A model generated the notes under the pieces. The model ran no database searches and had not been told where the DNA came from. It saw nothing but the letters and a program-made list of their open reading frames with translations. 64,000 nucleotides of DNA from Melastoma dodecandrum (taxonomy: Eukaryota; Streptophyta; Magnoliopsida; Myrtales; Melastomataceae), in contig JARUPY010000227.1 in the NCBI GenBank assembly GCA_029817715.1, forward strand, positions 37,461-101,460, read 5' to 3'. Below are positions 49,270 through 64,000 of the stretch, piece after piece. The position numbers and the translations under genes are program-made. The stretch's first letter is position 1; the number at the start of each line of letters is the position of its first letter.

Positions 49270-50200
49270 CATGTCCCTCCCGGCATCCTCCTCCAACTCC
49301 AAATCCAAATAGAGTTAGTTTGTCTGTTAAGGAAGGCAATCTGTATTCCATGAAGTCGTGTATGTACGAGGTTAGTTGGAGGATATATATAATTTTTTAA
49401 TGAAGGCGGGCTTCAACTTGATTCTTCCATGTTAACTTCGCTTCTAACGTCTTGCCGGGCACCATCACCGAGATGAGGTCACATCCGATTCACCGGCATC
49501 CAAAGTCATTGATCTCTGCCGATTTTATGCTAACCTGAGCGCATGCTGATCGAAAGCCCCTTTTGTTTTGCTGATTTGGCACTCGGTAGTGCGATTAAGC
49601 CATACTACAGTTCGTAGGTTTCTCTTCTACTCCGTTTCTGTATTCTCTCTGTAACATTGAGTTTAGTCCTCATCCGATTACAACCGGATGCTGTTAACAG
49701 ACAAGTATATGGAGCTGCAGTTTTGGCTTCCATTGGGTATAAATGGAAGTCGAAGGACCTTTTCTTTGAAGATGTCTCCATGCCGTCATATTACAGGTTC
49801 CCATTTACAGTTCTTGCTAACATTCTCGTACCCAATTTACCCAGGAGTTGTAGATTCTATTGCTTGAACTTTTATTTTGAATCATCTGTACAGGATGCTA
49901 ATTGGTAAGATTCCCAGTGGAGCGTATAAGGTATCAAGAGAGGCTATATTTGGAGCAGAGTTGCCCACATCCTTTACTACGAAAAATAACTGGCGGGGAT
50001 CCTTCCCCAGGGAAATGCTTTCTTCCTTTTGCAGTATTAATGTGTCGTCTGCAGAACTCGGTCGGCCGCGTTCATTATTTGCGGCTTTTTTTTTCTTAAA
50101 CCTTATTGGCAAGGAAAGAATGCTGTTTAAGAACTGTCTCCTTCAAAGCTGATTCTTCAGATATTGAGACCTTTGAGCCCGCCTCCGGTATATGAGGATG
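49270..50200. other. Region between DUF936 start and PGI end, no gene supported
   Basis: Promoter side of the DUF936 gene and 3' side of PGI. The short open frames at 49,657-50,152 show no recognised domain. Confidence 0.4.
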
Positions 50201-50205
50201 TCCGT

Positions 50206-54742
<4,537 letters not shown>

Positions 54743-54772
54743 CGCGAACTATTTCAGAAGGCAGACGGGGTT

Positions 54773-54788
54773 GGGGGGGGGGGGGGGG
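54773..54788. repeat. Poly(G)/poly(C) run of 16 in the PGI leader
   Basis: Sixteen G on the plus strand (C on the transcript strand) lie about 30 bases upstream of the PGI start codon. Confidence 0.9.
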
Positions 54789-54874
54789 AGACGATTCGGA
54801 TGTTGGGGGTGGGGACGAGAGAAGAGGGATGGAAAAGGGGCGGAGGAGGCTGTGGAAGAGCCAAAGGACAAGGA

Positions 54875-54914
54875 CACGTGACTTCCTGTCGTGATCTCTC
54901 TAACGGATCACGTG
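54875..54914 (-). promoter_or_regulatory. Pair of G-box CACGTG motifs upstream of PGI
   Basis: Two perfect CACGTG palindromes (54,875-54,880 and 54,909-54,914) lie 130-170 bp upstream of the PGI start. G-boxes bind bZIP and bHLH factors in plants. A role here is inference from position only. Confidence 0.4.
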
Positions 54915-55304
54915 CCGGCACCTCGGTTAATGTTGCCTCTGTTTGAAAAAAAGCTTTTGAGGCATTGCTTGGTTTGTAAGGTTGTATTATTTTAAAGACC
55001 AGAATTGTTGTTGCCCATTCTTGGTGATGTAAGAATTGAGGCTGGGATTGGGAAATGAGGAAGCTGCTCGTCTGATTCCTAAACTACCAACTGTTTTTCA
55101 CAACACTACACCATTCCCTTGAACCAGACGGAGGGATTCGTCGTCGTCTCGTTTTATCAGCTCCAAAAGGGCATATCCGAGCCGAATCGTCCGTAGAAAA
55201 TTGTCGCATCGGAAAGCTGGCATGAGCTTAAGTGTGTATCCATTCTTGCCCTCTGGAATGGGCCGCCTGAGATGACGATTTCTGTTGCATTCAACGTCGA
55301 ACTG

Positions 55305-55913
55305 TTATATGCTCAATCGAAGATGTTGATCCCCAGATGGTTGGTTATAGACCGGAGAGAAGAAACCATCCACAAAATGAATGAAACCGCCCCACATGAT
55401 GTAGAAGGTAATTGCCATGGGTAGCAGGATCACGCTGCGAAATGAATCTGAACAAGTTTGTCAGTTCAGTTCACTACCACCAAAACAAAGAATTGACAGT
55501 GGCAGTCATTTTAATTTACTTTACATTAACATACCATCCTGTCATAAACTTCTTGGAAGCCCAGCTGCGGACAGCGTTGGCGATAGCCTGAGCATCATTG
55601 TACACCATGAGAAATTACACATTCAGAAAAGCAGGATCACTCTCGAAGCAGTCGAAAAAGCAGCATCATTACCGAAATCAGAAATGAGCCATCCGATCAT
55701 ATTATGAAATTGGAGGAGTGTTATTGCTTGTAGCATTGGTAGAGACTACAGGAAAAGCAATCTGCCAGGGGGAGAGACTACCTTGCGGATGGAATGGAGG
55801 TGAGGCTGGGGGTCGGGGACGTGGAGGATGGACTTGGACCTGTCATTCTTCTCGGTGACTACAGATAGTAGGAGCTCCCTGTCCCGATCCCTATCTCTAT
55901 CCCCAGTTGACAT
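55305..55913 (-). pseudogene. Truncated COV1/LCV-like membrane protein gene
   Basis: Exons 55782-55913, 55535-55587 and 55305-55434 close in phase and encode only 104 aa. MSTGDRDRDRDRELLLSVVT starts a polar N-terminus. VRSWASKKFMTG and then CVILLPMAITFYIMWGGFIH and FVDGFFSPVYN follow, as in CONTINUOUS VASCULAR RING and LIKE COV proteins (DUF502, membrane proteins of the endomembrane system). After VYN a one-base shift hides HLGINIF, and a stop follows. The remaining ~150 residues of the family (second membrane helix and conserved soluble part) are not found downstream. It might still make a short membrane peptide, but it is best read as a broken copy. Confidence 0.85.
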
Positions 55914-56206
55914 TACAAGCCTCGTCGCTGCTACCTATTCCCCGTGTTCGAATCGCAGGTCATAAATCCTCCTCCTTTGATTAGTGGAATGTTACAAGGG
56001 GATGGATGCAAGTGAATGGTGTGTTGGGATCTGACGGGAATTCCATTCCCTACACCAGCCACAATCAAAAGGGAGTTGTGTTCTTGCAGGGAGAATTCCA
56101 CAGGTTGGAGTTGGAGGACAACTTTTTCCACCGACAGATATAAACTGAGACTAGAAAGAGGAATTTCTCAATTACTAAACTTTCCTCGAACAACAAATGC
56201 TTGAAA

Positions 56207-57778
56207 TCACCAAAAACAGTTCCTCAAACAGCAGGCAACAAGGACTAAAACTATGGCCTCTCTGATCAGCACTGAAAGCTCAATCAGGTCGTTGTACGAG
56301 ATCCCCGCAGACTTTGACAAGTTGCAGTCATTGCCGATGCAAGATCTGCCCGGCGCTGGTTGAGTGTTGGGTATCCCTGCATCGGGCACGGACAACGTTC
56401 CATTACCGGGATTCGGGGGCTGTGCGGCTGGTGGCATCTTAGGAGGAGAGACCGGGGGCTTCATGGGAGGAACGACTGGGGGATTCAAAGGTGGCGACCC
56501 CTTGACGATGTATGTTTTTGTCAGGCTTGTTGGCTCGACAGAGTTAATGGTAACGGACTAGATTAATAAAATTCGTACCTCGCTGATCTTGGCGAGACCG
56601 ATGTCATAGTTCATGGAAAGGTCGGGTTTGAAGAGGCCGAAGGAACGCTCCGATGATGGCCCCGGCTTAAGGTCTTCATCATACAGGGCGAATAGATAGG
56701 TGTCCACGGACTTCCCGGGCATCAAAGGAGTTCCCACCGTTGAGCGGAGGTGGGTGACTAAGTTTCCATTGTAGGCCTTTGCGTTCTCGATGCTCGGCCC
56801 TACCTCATTGTCATCGCCTTTGTAAGGCCAGCCTGTCTCCGCTACGACGATCTCCACATTGTTGAAACCGACCGCGTTTAAGGCAGAACGAACAGCATCG
56901 ACCTGTGCATCGAACATGTTCATGTAGTTTATCTTAGTATTCGGATCGAATCTCCCTGCATTCGGCTGGAATAGGCAGAATGCGAGGGTATCGGCCCTCG
57001 GGTCGCTTCTGTAAGCAAAGTACGGGTATGGATTTATCATGAAAGGGGAGCCAGTCCGGTCATTGAAACCAACTTGTCCCTTCAGCAAGTCCACGAGGGT
57101 TGGGTCGAAGTGACCCGACGAAGGCGGCTCAGACGTCTGAAGTACCGCCATGGAGTGGACAGTCGACACCTTCACCTTGCCTCCCAACGACGCACTATCC
57201 AGGGCATCCTGGACGTTCTGCATCGCCGGCAGCAACAAGCCCATCAGGTTCCCGTCCCCCGAGGTCATCACCTCATTCCCTACAGTGACAAGGACAATCT
57301 CGCTAGCTGGGTAAAACGGAACCACGTTGGCTCCGACCCAGCTCCTGGCGAAACCCGGGTCGTTCGCCAGGGCAGGGATATCCCCATTCGTGGTCCCGAT
57401 CACAATGCCGATGCCCGTGTTCGCGAGCGCCTGGATTATCCCCCGATCAGCACCATACATCCGGACCTTCTGGATTGAGGTTGACTGGAGGAGCTTCGCG
57501 GTGGCGGCCGGCGGGGGAAGGTTATCGGCTACCTGGCCGTAATTAACGCCCACGAAGGACTGGGTATCTGCTCGCCCACCCCAGTCGAGAACATTTCACA
57601 CACATTATGCACACGTCAACTAGAACCAACCCCCAACCCAATCACATAATCAAAACTGGAACCAGATTTTGAGAAAATTCTTACACGCAGTTTCCGAGAA
57701 TAGGAAGAAAGCGAGGAGGAGGAGGAGAGGCGGCGGCGGCGGCGACGACGACAAAGATGTCCTCCGGGTCTGCATCAT
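56207..57778 (-). CDS. Glucan endo-1,3-beta-glucosidase (GH17)
   Basis: Exons 57685-57778, 56579-57567 and 56207-56500 close in phase and give 458 aa. Exon 1 is a signal peptide (MMQTRRTSLSSSPPPPPLLL onward). The GH17 domain follows: SFVGVNYGQVADNLPPP at its start, the proton-donor motif VTVGNEVM, and the nucleophile motif VVAETGWPYKG. Others are FMINPYPYFAYRSDPRADTL and FGLFKPDLSMNYDIGL. These enzymes cleave callose in walls and at plasmodesmata. The last exon encodes a proline-rich spacer (PPVVPPMKPPVSPP) and a hydrophobic C-terminus that could direct a GPI anchor. It depends on an intron of only 78 bp (donor at 56578, acceptor before 56500). Without it the protein ends 6 residues after ISE. 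The start is the first of two adjacent Met codons; an in-frame upstream Met at 57892 would give an atypical leader. Confidence 0.9.
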
Positions 57779-57899
57779 TGAGGGGAGTAAAAAAAAAAAA
57801 TATCCTGACTTGGACTCCTCGACAAATTGTGTAGTAAGTAAAAGTAGGGAGAAGTAAAGTGTTTGGGTTCGTTCGATCATGTAATAGTTCAAAAGATTA

Positions 57900-59320
57900 A
57901 ACCTTTTTCTTTTCAGAAATCAACCACTCAAAAATATGACGTAATATTATAACTCCCTTTTTATTTAAAAATAACGTATGCGAAAAAAAAGGTGCACGAT
58001 GTTAATTATATAATATAAATTTATACTTTCATGTATCAATGCACAACTTCCTTTTTCTTGTTATGTTTTGTATTACCATTATTTTTATTTTGGCAAGTAA
58101 GGTTTTGCTTGCATGTTAAGGAAATGGAATTCCCCCCGTTTCCTTTTGGGGAAGAGAGAGAGAGCCTCTTTTGTGAGTTGATGCCAAGTTGTATATTTTT
58201 TTTACCACGTGAAATAATTTGTTCAATTTTTTCTTTTGGCTTTGAAGTTCAATAAATATCTGACTTGTCCTGGGAGAAAAAGGTCAAAAAAAAAAAAAAA
58301 AACATAATAGTTAGAAAGCAAAAGTCATATCCAGCTAAGATGTGAGTGCAACTTACTCGGGGAATGAGCTTCTTACATTGAGGAGGGGGGAAAAGCAAGC
58401 CGGTACTAAAATCTTGAAAGGCTATGGGTCAATCCCAAACGGAGCACCCCCTAATGGGCTAGGTTTTGGGTTCGGCCCAATTACCCGGGCCCCCCCTTCC
58501 TTTCCTTCCTCTTCTGTAAGAAAAATCTCGCCCGGTTCAGCTCACAGTCACATGGATTATTTCCCTGTCTTAACAATCAGCGGCATGTTTGGGTTTTGCA
58601 TAAACAAGTGTTAGGAAGAAAATGAAATATCTGGCTATTGATCATGGAGCTGCGTTCACGTTTAGTCAACAACGATGGACTGTTCTCGGACAGGCAGAGG
58701 CCAACGACTGTCCACGTTCGGGTCTTGGCATCATCCTAAGCTCCTTCAGGTGCGGTGTTATTCGAGATCATGTGTCCTGGCCAACGGAACCTCTTCCTAG
58801 TATCTGCACATCCATCTGTTTGTTAATCTGTATGTGTTGCTTCCAATTCAGTCCTTTCTGAACTGCTTTTCTCTGTGGCTGATCCAGTCCTTACTGAAGC
58901 TGATGTCTCGCAACAATTCTATGCTTTTGATTTTTGACATCTCTTGCCTGATCTATTACTTCTCGTGCATCATGAAATCATTTGCCTTGGTGGCACGCTT
59001 TGGTTTCAGTGTTCATGTTCCACCGAAGAAGTAACTCTGATCCAGGCCAAGAGGGATGAGCGCCAAGGAGATTTACAATTTCAGCTTGCTCACTTCTCGG
59101 TACTTGTCTTTGAATTGGTGAACTCCATTCCTTGTGACAGACTTACCGCTGATGACATAAAATAGGATATGTCTATGTAATTGTTCGGTGATCTCTATCC
59201 TAACAGTATCAAAGTTTTCAATATTGCTGGATTATTGATGGGCTTCTCTTTGAAATGAATTTTCGAACTAATTTAGTACATAGTAACAAAATATGTTGCC
59301 GCTATGGGGCCGCTCACTGG
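57900..59320. other. Intergenic, no gene recognised
   Basis: AT-rich upstream of the GH17 gene to about 58,330. The rest shows no domain, but could hold lost 5' exons of the Sec14-like pseudogene that follows. Confidence 0.4.
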
Positions 59321-59329
59321 TAGGAGTTT

Positions 59330-60180
59330 GGGATACTGCAGCGATGCATACTTGAGGAGATATCTCTGAAAACTCGGAGCTGGAACTTAGATAAAGCAAA
59401 GAAGATGCTTGAGGAGTCGCTGAAATGGAGATCCACCAGGTAATATTGTGTACTATATCGTCATTACTACCGAAATATTGCTAAATAGAGGCTTACAAGT
59501 GGTCAAACTGTGGACAGGAAGATGTTGCAGGGGAAGGAGAAACAGGAAAGGTGTATCGGGCAAACCTTCATGATCGTCAGGGACGAAGTGTACTCAAATT
59601 AAGACCAGCATTCCAGGTAGTACATAAATGAGACCTTGTTAGGGAAAACCCCATTTCACATATTTGCTTGCTTCTAAATCGCGAATTGGGCCTGTTAAAT
59701 TTTGACAGAACACTGCGTCGCTGGACAATCAGATGCGGCATCTGGTGTACTTGATCGAGAATGCAATCCTCAACCTCCCCAGGATTGAGGAACATATGTC
59801 TTGGTTGATAGACTTCATTGGTTGGTCATTTGACAAACAGCGCATTCCTTTATAACCCTCCATGCATTTTTGAAGCGCTCCGGAAGGTTTAGAATTTCTG
59901 CTCTTATCAGTCAGTGCAGATTTCTTTCCTTTTGAGTTTTGAAGTTATCTTTTGGCTCCTTCGCCTTCTTAGGGCGGGAAGTACTTCCTGGATGCTAAGA
60001 CATTTCAGAAGGTCAAGTTTGTGTACCCGAAGAACAAGGAAAGTGGGGAACTGATGAGGACATCCTTCGACGAGGGAAGGAGGAAGGGCGATGCTTAGCT
60101 ATGATCATGAAGAGTTCTCAAGACTAATGACCTGGGATGACAAGAAGGCTGCAAACCTGAGGTGTGCGACCAAAGGACTA
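59330..60180 (+). pseudogene. Sec14/CRAL-TRIO-like gene, decayed
   Basis: Conserved pieces of a plant Sec14-like phosphatidylinositol-transfer-type protein appear in order: SDAYLRRYL, then after a one-base shift RSWNLDKAKKMLEESLKWRS (about 59,342-59,438); GEGETGKVYRANLHDRQGRS then VLKLRPAFQ (about 59,525-59,615); NTASLDNQMRHLVYLIENAI followed by LNLPRIEEHMSWLIDFIGWS (59,709-59,830); KYFLDAKTFQKVKFVYPKNK (about 59,977-60,050); and LSYDHEEFSRLMTWDDKKAA (about 60,094-60,155). The exon that should follow DFIGWS (the HYPERLxxAxLYNPP block of the lipid pocket) is missing, and no normal ending is seen. Introns remain, so it is not a retrocopy. Confidence 0.85.
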
Positions 60181-60189
60181 GTAAAATCC

Positions 60190-60980
60190 AAAGCAAGCTG
60201 CATTCAGGGGCTGAGGTCGCACCTGAGCCTGAGGAAGTTTAACTGCTCTCTAGCTGGGGCTGAAGCCGGACTATAGTGGAGCTTATGCAGAATAAGAAAA
60301 GGCTCTATACTGAACGGCCACCCCTCGAAATATCCCTTTCAAGTACTTATTACTACACTTGGTCTGCCATGCGGCTGCAGATGTCTACATAAGCAGTTAA
60401 ATGCCCTTCAAAGGCTTAAAACTGTTCTCGAATGAATAACATGGGACTAAATTTGCGCAGAATGAAATATTGTATGAACATACAAGATGAAATATTGTCT
60501 GCTCGAACGGAGCTGGGAGTGTTTGCCAAGACAACCTTGTCCATTTCCACCATAAAAACATGCAACAAGGTCATTACAACAACTACTACAGAGGATGCTG
60601 TCATACTTAGGACAATCCTCAAAAACCAGTGAGCCAAAAAAGAAAAAAGAACACAGAGAGAGAAACCCAGAAGAAAGAAAATAAAAGAGACTATCTACTA
60701 TATGGGAACTTATCATCTTTACCTCACCTCCAGGTTAAGCTTTTTACAGTGGAGGACTAACCCAGACCACACCAACAAACATTATGAAGATCAAGTAACT
60801 CATCACCAAAATAACAGTCTCTGTCACCTGTGTAGCTTTTTTACCGCTTGTCATTTGGTTCCACCCGAATGAACAGACGGTTGCATAACATTTTCTGTCA
60901 AAACTGCTACTAGCCCTGCAGAAACATTGTCCTACCAGGAAACAGGAGAGGCAACTGTTTTTTAATGAGTTTCGGAGATT
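60190..60980. other. Spacer between Sec14-like pseudogene and At1g01500-like gene
   Basis: No gene. The right part is probably the 3' UTR of the minus-strand neighbour. Confidence 0.4.
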
Positions 60981-60990
60981 ATTTGAAGTA

Positions 60991-62690
60991 TCAGAACAGT
61001 CTTCTCCTGAAGCTACGGGTGGTCGTTTGGTAGGTCCGGACCAGCAAGCCGACCCCTATACCGACGCCAACACAAATCCCAAGCCCGATGCCGACGCCGA
61101 CCCTTACTCCGGCATTGAACCATGAGAGTTCTCCGTCTTCGTGGTCCATAAAATCTGTCCGCCTCCAGTACATGTTTCCGTATTCCTCCTCCTCATACTC
61201 TGGCTTGTAATTTCTGTACTCCGTTACCTGAAACAATATATATATGAGATACAGGTAATTCAACTCTATCCGACCATTTTCACTCTATCCCACTTTGGCA
61301 AGAAGTTGAGCAATAAGAAATCAGTGCACTAGTCGAGCATTGAAAGTGACGCTGATTTGTTCTTGAAATGTTTACTTCAAGATCTTGGAACTAAGTACAT
61401 GTATGTCAATTTCAGGCTGTTAGACCAAATGAACATGTGTCGTCAGAGTGAAGAGGTTAAAGAAGAAAAACAAATGGTGAGATAGAAAATCTTCTGAAGG
61501 ACCAGATGCACGATTCAACTATTAACTTCTTCAAATTCAAACCCTAATAAGTGTTCCTAACTGCGAGAACAAGAGAAAGCATCACCAGACATTTTCACAG
61601 GGCATGGTTCATAAAGGGCTATACTGAAAGTTAGTACTCAGAGAAGAATGACACTGTTGTTTTGGATTGTCTCTGTGTTTAAATTTTGTAACAGCCCAAT
61701 ATTCATGTCCCTAAGATTTGAAGTATCAGAGCAGACGTGATCATGGCAGGAAGTGTGATTTCCATTACCGACGGACAAATATTTTTATCAGCTCAAATCA
61801 CATTAAAGGAAAGAACAGGTGAAGTGAGAAACCCAGAATTACAATCCATTCAGAAAATTTCATCCGCCAAATGAAACCAAGCAGCAGCCACTGACTCCGA
61901 AAATTACTATTTGATCAACATTTGCTAGATTAGTCTTTGCGACAACCAACACATAAACAATGACATGTAGTAGATCAACAATCACCGGTAATTCATCTTC
62001 CTGGAATTTGTCCTTCTGGCTTTCAGTTGGTTCATTCTCTGGAATCGCATCAAGCATGCATTTCCTACTATGCTTCCACCTGAAGGAAATTTGTAATGTC
62101 TTGGTCAGGATGATTGGATTTCCAGCAAAGCACCCTGCGACATAAACCTCAAAAGTAGGCGGGAGCGACTCCGGTTTAACAGCATATTCCCCCTTCAAGA
62201 AGCTGGAGCCCACTGTCGTCTCTGATTCACATGTCATCACCCACTTTTTTGAAATCCCTTGAGTCTCCCCCGTAAAACCATTGCAGCAAGACATTTCCAG
62301 AACCCCAGAGATAATCCGATCCTCTCCATCGAGCACCTCAAATTTCACGCTCCCCGTCAGCCTTATGCTATCGGTACTGACAAACGTGACTTCTTCGGAT
62401 TTCTTATCAATCCTGTCCCTTCTCAGGAAACAGGAAACCCCTTCTGAATATCTATTACATCTCACACCATTAACTTCTAACAGGGTATCGGGATCAAGGG
62501 GGACGTGATGGAGGGTAAGTGATTCCGGCGTCGAATCGCTCGCCTGAAAGTTACTGATCCGCACGTAAAACACCCGCAAGTCGAACCACGCCAAAGACGA
62601 CCGCATGTAGGGTCGGTAAGGCGAATATCTGATGAGCTGTAGGTTGTTATTAGCCGAGTCACCATTCGGTATCCCATTTGGACTGTCCAT
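60991..62690 (-). CDS. Plant protein of unknown function, At1g01500-like
   Basis: Two exons (61986-62690 and 60991-61227) joined by a 758-bp GT-AG intron in phase 0 give 313 aa. The N-terminus MDSPNGIPNGDSANNNLQLI is followed by SLAWFDLRVFYVRISNFQAS, HHVPLDPDTLLEVNGVR, YSEGVSCFLRRDRIDKKSEE, FVSTDSIRLTGSVKFEVLDG, EVYVAGCFAGNPIILTKTLQ and, in exon 2, DGELSWFNAGVRVGVGIGLG. This matches the conserved plant family of Arabidopsis At1g01500 along its length. The C-terminus is a glycine/valine-rich hydrophobic segment followed by a basic tail (RSFRRRLF), suggesting a membrane-anchored protein. No enzymatic motif is evident and I know of no established function. If the intron is retained, exon 1 reads on for 41 more residues. 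Confidence 0.93.
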
Positions 62691-62699
62691 GATTCAGTA

Positions 62700-63305
62700 T
62701 CTCAATCCTCACCTCAATCCCATATCAGGATCAGGATAAAGACATTGGAAGAAGCCGATCTTCACCTTAACATCATCTCACAACAACGTAAACCTGGCTC
62801 ACAAATAAAAGAATTTCATTTCGTTAGCCACAGAATAAAGCCTTGATTCCATTTGGAGAGCGCATCGGGCAACGAGGAAGCTAAGAAGGAGAACGAAATA
62901 ACGGGGTGCTCTGGACAACGAGAATTCCTCCCTAAAATTAGCGACAGAAACCCCCCACCCCCTCAAATTGAGGAGCCCTAGCACGAAAAGGGAACTTCCA
63001 ACTCCTTCCCCCGCAACAAAATTGACAATTTCATCAGGCCGAGAACACCCTCTTCATCCCCCCTCGATTCACAAATCACAAAAATCCGACAAAAACGACG
63101 GTTCTACATGATCAGCTCGGGGACACGACCTCACCTGCCCAGAATCCGATCATCCGAGGAGCTGAGAAAGGAAGGATTCACTGTGCGCGAATCAACCGCA
63201 AAGGGTAACAGTTACTTTTTTGTGAATAAATAAAAGGGGAAAATGGTCGGATCAGATCAGATGCACAACATGCAACAATAGAAATCCCACAAATAAAAAA
63301 ATGAC

Positions 63306-63336
<31 letters not shown>

Positions 63337-64000
63337 AAAAAAATTTAGTCCACCATGTCACAATATTCACGCCCTTCTTCTCCAATCTCTCCTCGTCACT
63401 TCCCCTTTCGAACCCAAAAGGCAGAAAAGAAAAACGAAAAGACCCCGCCTTTCTCACTTAATTAACTCACCACCAAAAAGAAAAAGGAAAGAAAGAAAGG
63501 AAGAGAAATCCCTCCTATCCTCCGCCAGCCAGAAACCCGTTCTGGTTGGAGCGAGTGGGATTCGCGACTCGCTTTCCAATTTGGGATTTTGCGACAACCC
63601 TTCGGGTGGTGGGGATTTTTTTTTTTGTCCGTCTGCCACCCCAGGAGAGGATTCGAGATGGAGCTGCTCCGCCAATGGGGAGTAAGCTTTCGGACAAACA
63701 AGATCAACGTTTAAAATAGATCTTCTTTTAAGGACACCATGGCTTCGCCGACCGGATGATCTTAAAATTTCGAGTCCGTTCGTCAAACTCCTTTGTCCTT
63801 TACCCTCGAGAAATTGTACCTTCTTCCATAAAAATTTTTACCTTTTACCTGATTAGTTTTGTAATTTTCCTCAAAATTGTACCTTTTTTTTCTCCAAAGC
63901 AGTCTCAAAATTTTTCTTTTTTTACAATTTAGTTATTCGAGACAAAAATAAAAAAAAAAATTTTAAGCGGCTATAATACTAATTAGACATACATGATACG
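62700..64000. other. Upstream region of the At1g01500-like gene to window end
   Basis: Probably 5' leader and promoter. Contains the poly(C)-poly(A) tract and short frames without recognised domains. Confidence 0.4.
63307..63343. repeat. Poly(C)20-poly(A)17 tract
   Basis: About twenty C followed directly by about seventeen A. Exact lengths are uncertain in any assembly. Confidence 0.9.

Overview
This is nuclear chromosomal DNA of a flowering plant, most likely a eudicot. The genes carry many short GT-AG introns, and the gene set is plant-specific: a LysM receptor pseudokinase, an RRA arabinosyltransferase, DUF936, BES1/BZR1-like, DA1-like, NAC-like, COV-like and paired CYP72-clan P450 genes. 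Between them lie AT-rich spacers with MULE, hAT and MITE remnants. The sequence alone does not fix the species.

Layout. 1-2.9 kb: frameshifted MULE transposase (minus) and a cluster of inverted AAGTCGG repeats. 4.5-6.8 kb: decayed DA1-like peptidase gene (plus). 7.2-9.05 kb: intact single-exon LYK4/5-like receptor pseudokinase (minus). 10.4-10.7 kb: second MULE scrap. 11.9-14.1 kb: six-exon SAP30-like histone-deacetylase-complex gene (AFR1/2 type, minus). 14.7-15.3 kb: MITE. 16.3-17.2 kb: atypical NAC-like gene (minus). 18.2 kb: tRNA-Asp(GUC). 19.2-21.7 kb: decayed HSFB2-like (minus) and BES1/BZR1-like (plus) genes. 26.66-30.59 kb: nearly complete hAT transposon. 33.0-34.9 kb: LPEAT1-like acyltransferase (plus). 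35.1-39.9 kb: RRA arabinosyltransferase locus with one good gene and two broken copies (all minus), one of them split by a very GC-rich tandem block. 40.1-43.8 kb: two tandem P450 genes (minus). 44.8-46.4 kb: AT-rich repeat arrays. 47.1-49.1 kb: DUF936 gene (minus). 50.2-54.7 kb: cytosolic glucose-6-phosphate isomerase (minus). 55.3-55.9 kb: truncated COV1-like gene (minus). 56.2-57.8 kb: GH17 beta-1,3-glucanase (minus). 59.3-60.2 kb: decayed Sec14-like gene (plus). 61.0-62.7 kb: At1g01500-like gene (minus).

The genes do not form a pathway. They are an ordinary eukaryotic neighbourhood with roles in wall building (RRA, GH17), lipid remodelling (LPEAT1), chitin/LysM perception (LYK), chromatin (AFR) and sugar metabolism (PGI). 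The most distinctive feature is the density of intron-containing, unprocessed broken genes (DA1, HSFB, BES1/BZR1, RRA x2, COV, Sec14). This fits fractionation of duplicated segments, although assembly indels cannot be excluded for single frameshifts. I found no new multi-gene system. The best unexplained items are the GC-rich block inside the RRA pseudogene, the LYK pseudokinase that lacks its activation segment, and the palindromic AT-rich array. Exon boundaries were derived by hand from splice consensus and family conservation.
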